Positions 61,547-64,000 of a stretch of 64,000 nt of DNA are shown here, in pieces; position 1 is the first letter of the stretch; every line of letters starts with the position of its first letter. The position numbers and the translations under genes are program-made. The stretch covers positions 49,180 to 113,179 of the forward strand of contig NZ_LAVA02000012.1 of NCBI RefSeq assembly GCF_000974985.2, in the 5' to 3' direction. Origin of the DNA: Streptomyces mangrovisoli. GTDB lineage: Bacteria; Actinomycetota; Actinomycetes; Streptomycetales; Streptomycetaceae. The notes under the pieces are model-generated. The model saw nothing but the letters and a program-made list of their open reading frames with translations, searched no databases and was not told the DNA's origin.

Positions 61547-62535
61547 AGGTTGTTCGTCTCCCGGTTCTTCTCGTGGCTCGTCTGCGCGATGCCGGCGGGA
61601 ATGTAACCGGTCTGCCCCTTCTTGGCGAGGTCCTTGAGGTGCTGCTGGTAGCGCTCCGGCGAGACGACCTTCACGTTGAACAGCATCCGCGAGTGGTCGA
61701 CGCCGCAGAGCTCGGCGCACTTGCCCCGGAAGGTGCCCTCCTTGTCGGGAGTCACCTGGAAGGCGTTGGTGTGGCCCGGGATGACGTCCTGCTTCATGAG
61801 GAACGGCAGCACCCAGAAGGAGTGGATGACGTCACGGGAGGTCAGGACGAAGCGGACCGTCTCCCCCTTCGGCAGCCACAGCGTCGGGCCCGGGTTGCCG
61901 GTCTGGGGGTTCTTCGTGGCGGGCGTGCCGACGTCGTAGACGCCGCCGGCGTCCGCCGGGAAGTCCTTCTTGAACCGGTCCGGGATGGAGGACAGGGCCG
62001 GGTCGGTCTTCGCGTTGCCCGACGAACCCTCGACCGGGGTGATGTAGTTGAAGCCCCAGCTCCACTGGAAGCCCACGACGTTGATGGTGACGTCGGGCTT
62101 CTTGTCGAGGCTCAGCAGCTTCGACTCGTCGCGGGCCGTGAAGTAGAACAGCACCGAGACGATGATGAGCGGGACGACCGTGTACAGCGCCTCGATGGGC
62201 ATGTTGTACCGGGTCTGCGGAGGAACCTCGACCTTGGTGCGGCTGCGCCGGTGGAAGATGGCGCTCCACAGGATCAGGCCCCAGACCAGCAGGCCCACGG
62301 CGAGCGCGGCCGCCCAGGAGCCCTGCCACAGGGAGAGGATCCGCGGAGCCTCTTCCGTGGTCGGGGTGGGCATACCAAGGCGGGGGAAGTCCTTGTATGT
62401 GCAACCGGTAGCGGTCGCGAGGACCAGGCCCGCGGTCAGTGCCTGCCGCAGCTTCCGCCGCATCGGGCGCCGCGGCTTGGGGGTCCCGCCCACGCCCTTC
62501 GGGCTGTGGGGGAGGTCGGAGCCGTTGGGACTCAC
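61543..62535 (-). CDS. ctaC: Cytochrome c oxidase subunit II
   Basis: 330 aa from GTG 62535. Lipobox TATGC-T at ~45, two TM helices, then a CuA cupredoxin domain with ligands in [16 protein letters not shown]. Takes electrons from QcrC. It is the first gene of ctaCDF. GGAAGG lies 7 nt before the start. A leader of ~100 nt is likely from a TAGGGT box near 62650. Confidence 0.96.
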   Translation of the reverse strand: MSPNGSDLPHSPKGVGGTPKPRRPMRRKLRQALTAGLVLATATGCTYKDFPRLGMPTPTTEEAPRILSLWQGSWAAALAVGLLVWGLILWSAIFHRRSRTKVEVPPQTRYNMPIEALYTVVPLIIVSVLFYFTARDESKLLSLDKKPDVTINVVGFQWSWGFNYITPVEGSSGNAKTDPALSSIPDRFKKDFPADAGGVYDVGTPATKNPQTGNPGPTLWLPKGETVRFVLTSRDVIHSFWVLPFLMKQDVIPGHTNAFQVTPDKEGTFRGKCAELCGVDHSRMLFNVKVVSPERYQQHLKDLAKKGQTGYIPAGIAQTSHEKNRETNNL

Positions 62536-62835
62536 GTAGCGCCTTCCCGAGAGTCTCGCCCGCGCGGTATGGCTGCGGCCTGGCCTTCTCGGGGGTCGGT
62601 CGCCGTCCTGCGTCGGGCAGGGGTTTGGATGTTTATGCGGACCAAACCCTAGCCGACGCCCTCCAGGGGTTCGCGGGGAGGGGGGCATACGCGCCGCCTG
62701 TCACTCCTTAAGGGTGGGATTGGGCGCCCAATAGCTCGGGTTGTCAGGGTTTCGGGATCCGGCGCGGGTGAATGGAGGGCTGATCGCACGGCTCCTCGCG
62801 CCCCTGATGTGCGACCGGCGATCTACCGTTGCCGT
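62536..62835. other. 300-bp divergent regulatory region between ctaC and the cysteine desulfurase gene
   Basis: It holds a minus-strand -10-like TAGGGT (near 62647-62652) for ctaC, a perfect 14-bp palindrome ATTGGGCGCCCAAT (62719-62732), and TACCGT (62823-62828), 7 nt before the GTG of the desulfurase. No gene is supported. The palindrome lies 184 bp upstream of ctaC and 104 bp before the desulfurase. Confidence 0.65.
62719..62732. promoter_or_regulatory. Perfect 14-bp palindrome upstream of ctaC
   Basis: ATTGGGCGCCCAAT. It sits in an AT-richer patch between divergent promoters. Its identity as an operator is inference. Confidence 0.45.
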
Positions 62836-64000
62836 GTGTCCTACTTCGACGCCGCATCGGCCGCCCCTCTTCATCCTGTCGCACGTCAGGCCCTGTTGGC
62901 CGCTCTCGACGAGGGGTGGGCCGATCCGGCGCGGCTGTACCGGGAGGGGCGCCGGGCCCGGCTGCTGCTCGACGCGGCGCGGGAGGCGGCCGCCGAGGCG
63001 GTGGGCTGCCGGGCCGACGAGCTGGTGTTCACGCCGTCGGGGACGGTCGCCGTACACAGCGGTGTCGCGGGGGCGTTGGCCGGACGGCGGCGGGTGGGAA
63101 GCCACCTGATCGTGTCAGCCGTCGAACATTCCTCGGTACTCCATTCGGCTGAGACGTTCGCGGCGAACGGAGGCACCGTCACCCGGGTGCCGGTGGACCG
63201 CGCGGGCGCCGTCGACGCCGCGGAGTACGCCGCCGCGCTGCGCCCGGACACCGCGCTGGCGTGCCTCCAGTCCGCCAACCACGAGGTGGGGACCGAGCAG
63301 CCGGTCGCCGAGGTGGCCGAGGCCGCCCGCACCGCCGGGGTGCCGCTGCTGGTCGACGCGGCCCAGTCGCTGGGCTGGGGGCCGGTGCGGGGGCCGTGGT
63401 CGCTGCTCACGGCGTCCGCGCACAAGTGGGGCGGGCCGCCCGGGGTCGGGCTGCTCGCGGTCCGCAAGGGGACCCGGTTCGCGCCCCAAGGACCCGCCGA
63501 CGAGCGGGAGTCGGGGCGGGTGCCCGGGTTCGGGAACCTGCCGGCGGTGGTCGCGGCGGCGGCGTCGCTGCGCGCCGTCCGCGCGGAGGCGGCCGCCGAG
63601 GCGGTACGGCTGCGGGAGCTGACGGAGCGGATCCGGGCGCGGGTGCCCGCGCTGGTGCCGGATGTCGAGGTGGTGGGCGACCCGGAACGGCGGCTGCCGG
63701 GGATCGTCACCTTCTCCTGTCTCTATGTCGACGGAGAGACTCTGCTGCACGAGCTGGACCGGGCCGGGTTCTCGGTGTCGTCCGGATCGTCGTGCACCAG
63801 CAGCACGCTGACGCCCAGCCATGTGCTGAGGGCGATGGGGGTGCTGAGCGAGGGCAATGTGCGGGTGTCGCTGCCGCCGGGCGCGACGGCCGAGGACGTG
63901 GAGCGGTTCCTCGCCGTGCTGCCGGGGGCGGTGGCGGGGGTGCGGGAGAAGCTGGGGGTGCCGGAGGGCGGGGCCGTGCGGGCCACCGGGGGCGGGGAGG
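62836..64000 (+). CDS. Cysteine desulfurase (NifS/IscS family), 3' end outside window
   Basis: At least 388 aa, still open at the window end. It opens SYFDAASAAPLHPVARQAL. PLP site: VSAVEHSSVLHSAE (His), LLVDAAQSLGW (Asp), Lys in TASAHKWGGPPG, and catalytic Cys in VSSGSSCTSSTLTPSHVL. It removes sulfur from cysteine for Fe-S clusters, tRNA or thiamine. GTG 62836 lies 7 nt after TACCGT (62823-62828), so the mRNA is leaderless. Divergent from ctaC. Confidence 0.93.
   Translation, partial: MSYFDAASAAPLHPVARQALLAALDEGWADPARLYREGRRARLLLDAAREAAAEAVGCRADELVFTPSGTVAVHSGVAGALAGRRRVGSHLIVSAVEHSSVLHSAETFAANGGTVTRVPVDRAGAVDAAEYAAALRPDTALACLQSANHEVGTEQPVAEVAEAARTAGVPLLVDAAQSLGWGPVRGPWSLLTASAHKWGGPPGVGLLAVRKGTRFAPQGPADERESGRVPGFGNLPAVVAAAASLRAVRAEAAAEAVRLRELTERIRARVPALVPDVEVVGDPERRLPGIVTFSCLYVDGETLLHELDRAGFSVSSGSSCTSSTLTPSHVLRAMGVLSEGNVRVSLPPGATAEDVERFLAVLPGAVAGVREKLGVPEGGAVRATGGGE

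Overview
The window is a piece of a Streptomyces chromosome. The DNA is very GC-rich with G or C at most third codon positions, GTG and TTG starts are common, and many genes have a -10 box (TANNNT) only 6-8 nt before the start codon, which means leaderless mRNAs. The gene order metF, thiE, thiOSG, PASTA kinase, bacterioferritin, class II DAHP synthase, trpE(G), pfkA, glkA, fadD, NlpC/P60 pair, trpD, qcrBAC-ctaE, ctaFDC, cysteine desulfurase is the order I remember from the core region of Streptomyces chromosomes (about SCO2100-SCO2160 in S. coelicolor). No tRNA, rRNA, CRISPR, prophage or biosynthetic cluster is visible.

Layout. 1-7.2 kb: a degenerate ABC ATPase fused to an acidic tail, a YhgE/Pip membrane protein and a TetR regulator, then a DUF4126 membrane protein, a CrtI-like FAD enzyme and a membrane protein with a Gln/Tyr/Gly-rich tail. 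7.2-13.8 kb: one-carbon and thiamine genes (metF, thiE, and thiO-thiS-thiG behind a TPP riboswitch) plus an Rv2175c-type DNA-binding protein. 13.9-18.5 kb: PASTA kinase, endonuclease IV, a sulfite-oxidase-like enzyme, and the bacterioferritin/Bfd pair with an iron box. 18.6-24.4 kb: divergent aroH and trpE(G), the latter behind a three-Trp leader peptide and attenuator, a D-2-hydroxyacid dehydrogenase, and a phosphofructokinase with pyrophosphate-type residues and a Crp-like site. 24.5-34.7 kb: two-component system, PlsC, hydrolase, glucokinase glkA, a 226-bp MITE, an ArsA-like protein, SRPBCC protein and metallophosphoesterase. 35-43.2 kb: acyl-CoA ligase, cholesterol oxidase, PimB-like and GT87 mannosyltransferases, MATE pump and PadR regulator. 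43.2-49.9 kb: HEXXH lipoprotein, two NlpC/P60 hydrolases, NYN-domain protein, zinc-ribbon protein, rhomboid protease and stand-alone RAM protein. 50-64 kb: a class V aminotransferase behind a SAM-IV-type riboswitch, trpD, the cytochrome bc1-aa3 respiratory supercomplex genes, a lipoprotein L,D-transpeptidase and a truncated cysteine desulfurase.

How it fits together. Three RNA switches control anabolism (TPP for thiazole synthesis, a trp attenuator, SAM for sulfur/amino acid metabolism). The oxidase and bc1 genes form translationally coupled operons. Several genes act on the cell envelope (mannosyltransferases, NlpC/P60, L,D-transpeptidase, PlsC, PASTA kinase). Much of this order is also found in Mycobacterium tuberculosis around Rv2172c-Rv2200c, so the block is an old actinobacterial syntenic core with Streptomyces-specific genes inserted. 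No wholly new system is evident. The most unusual items are the MITE that supplies a stop codon and sits in front of glkA, paired pseudo-ATPases, a possible N-terminally extended ThiS, and several undescribed palindromes at promoters.
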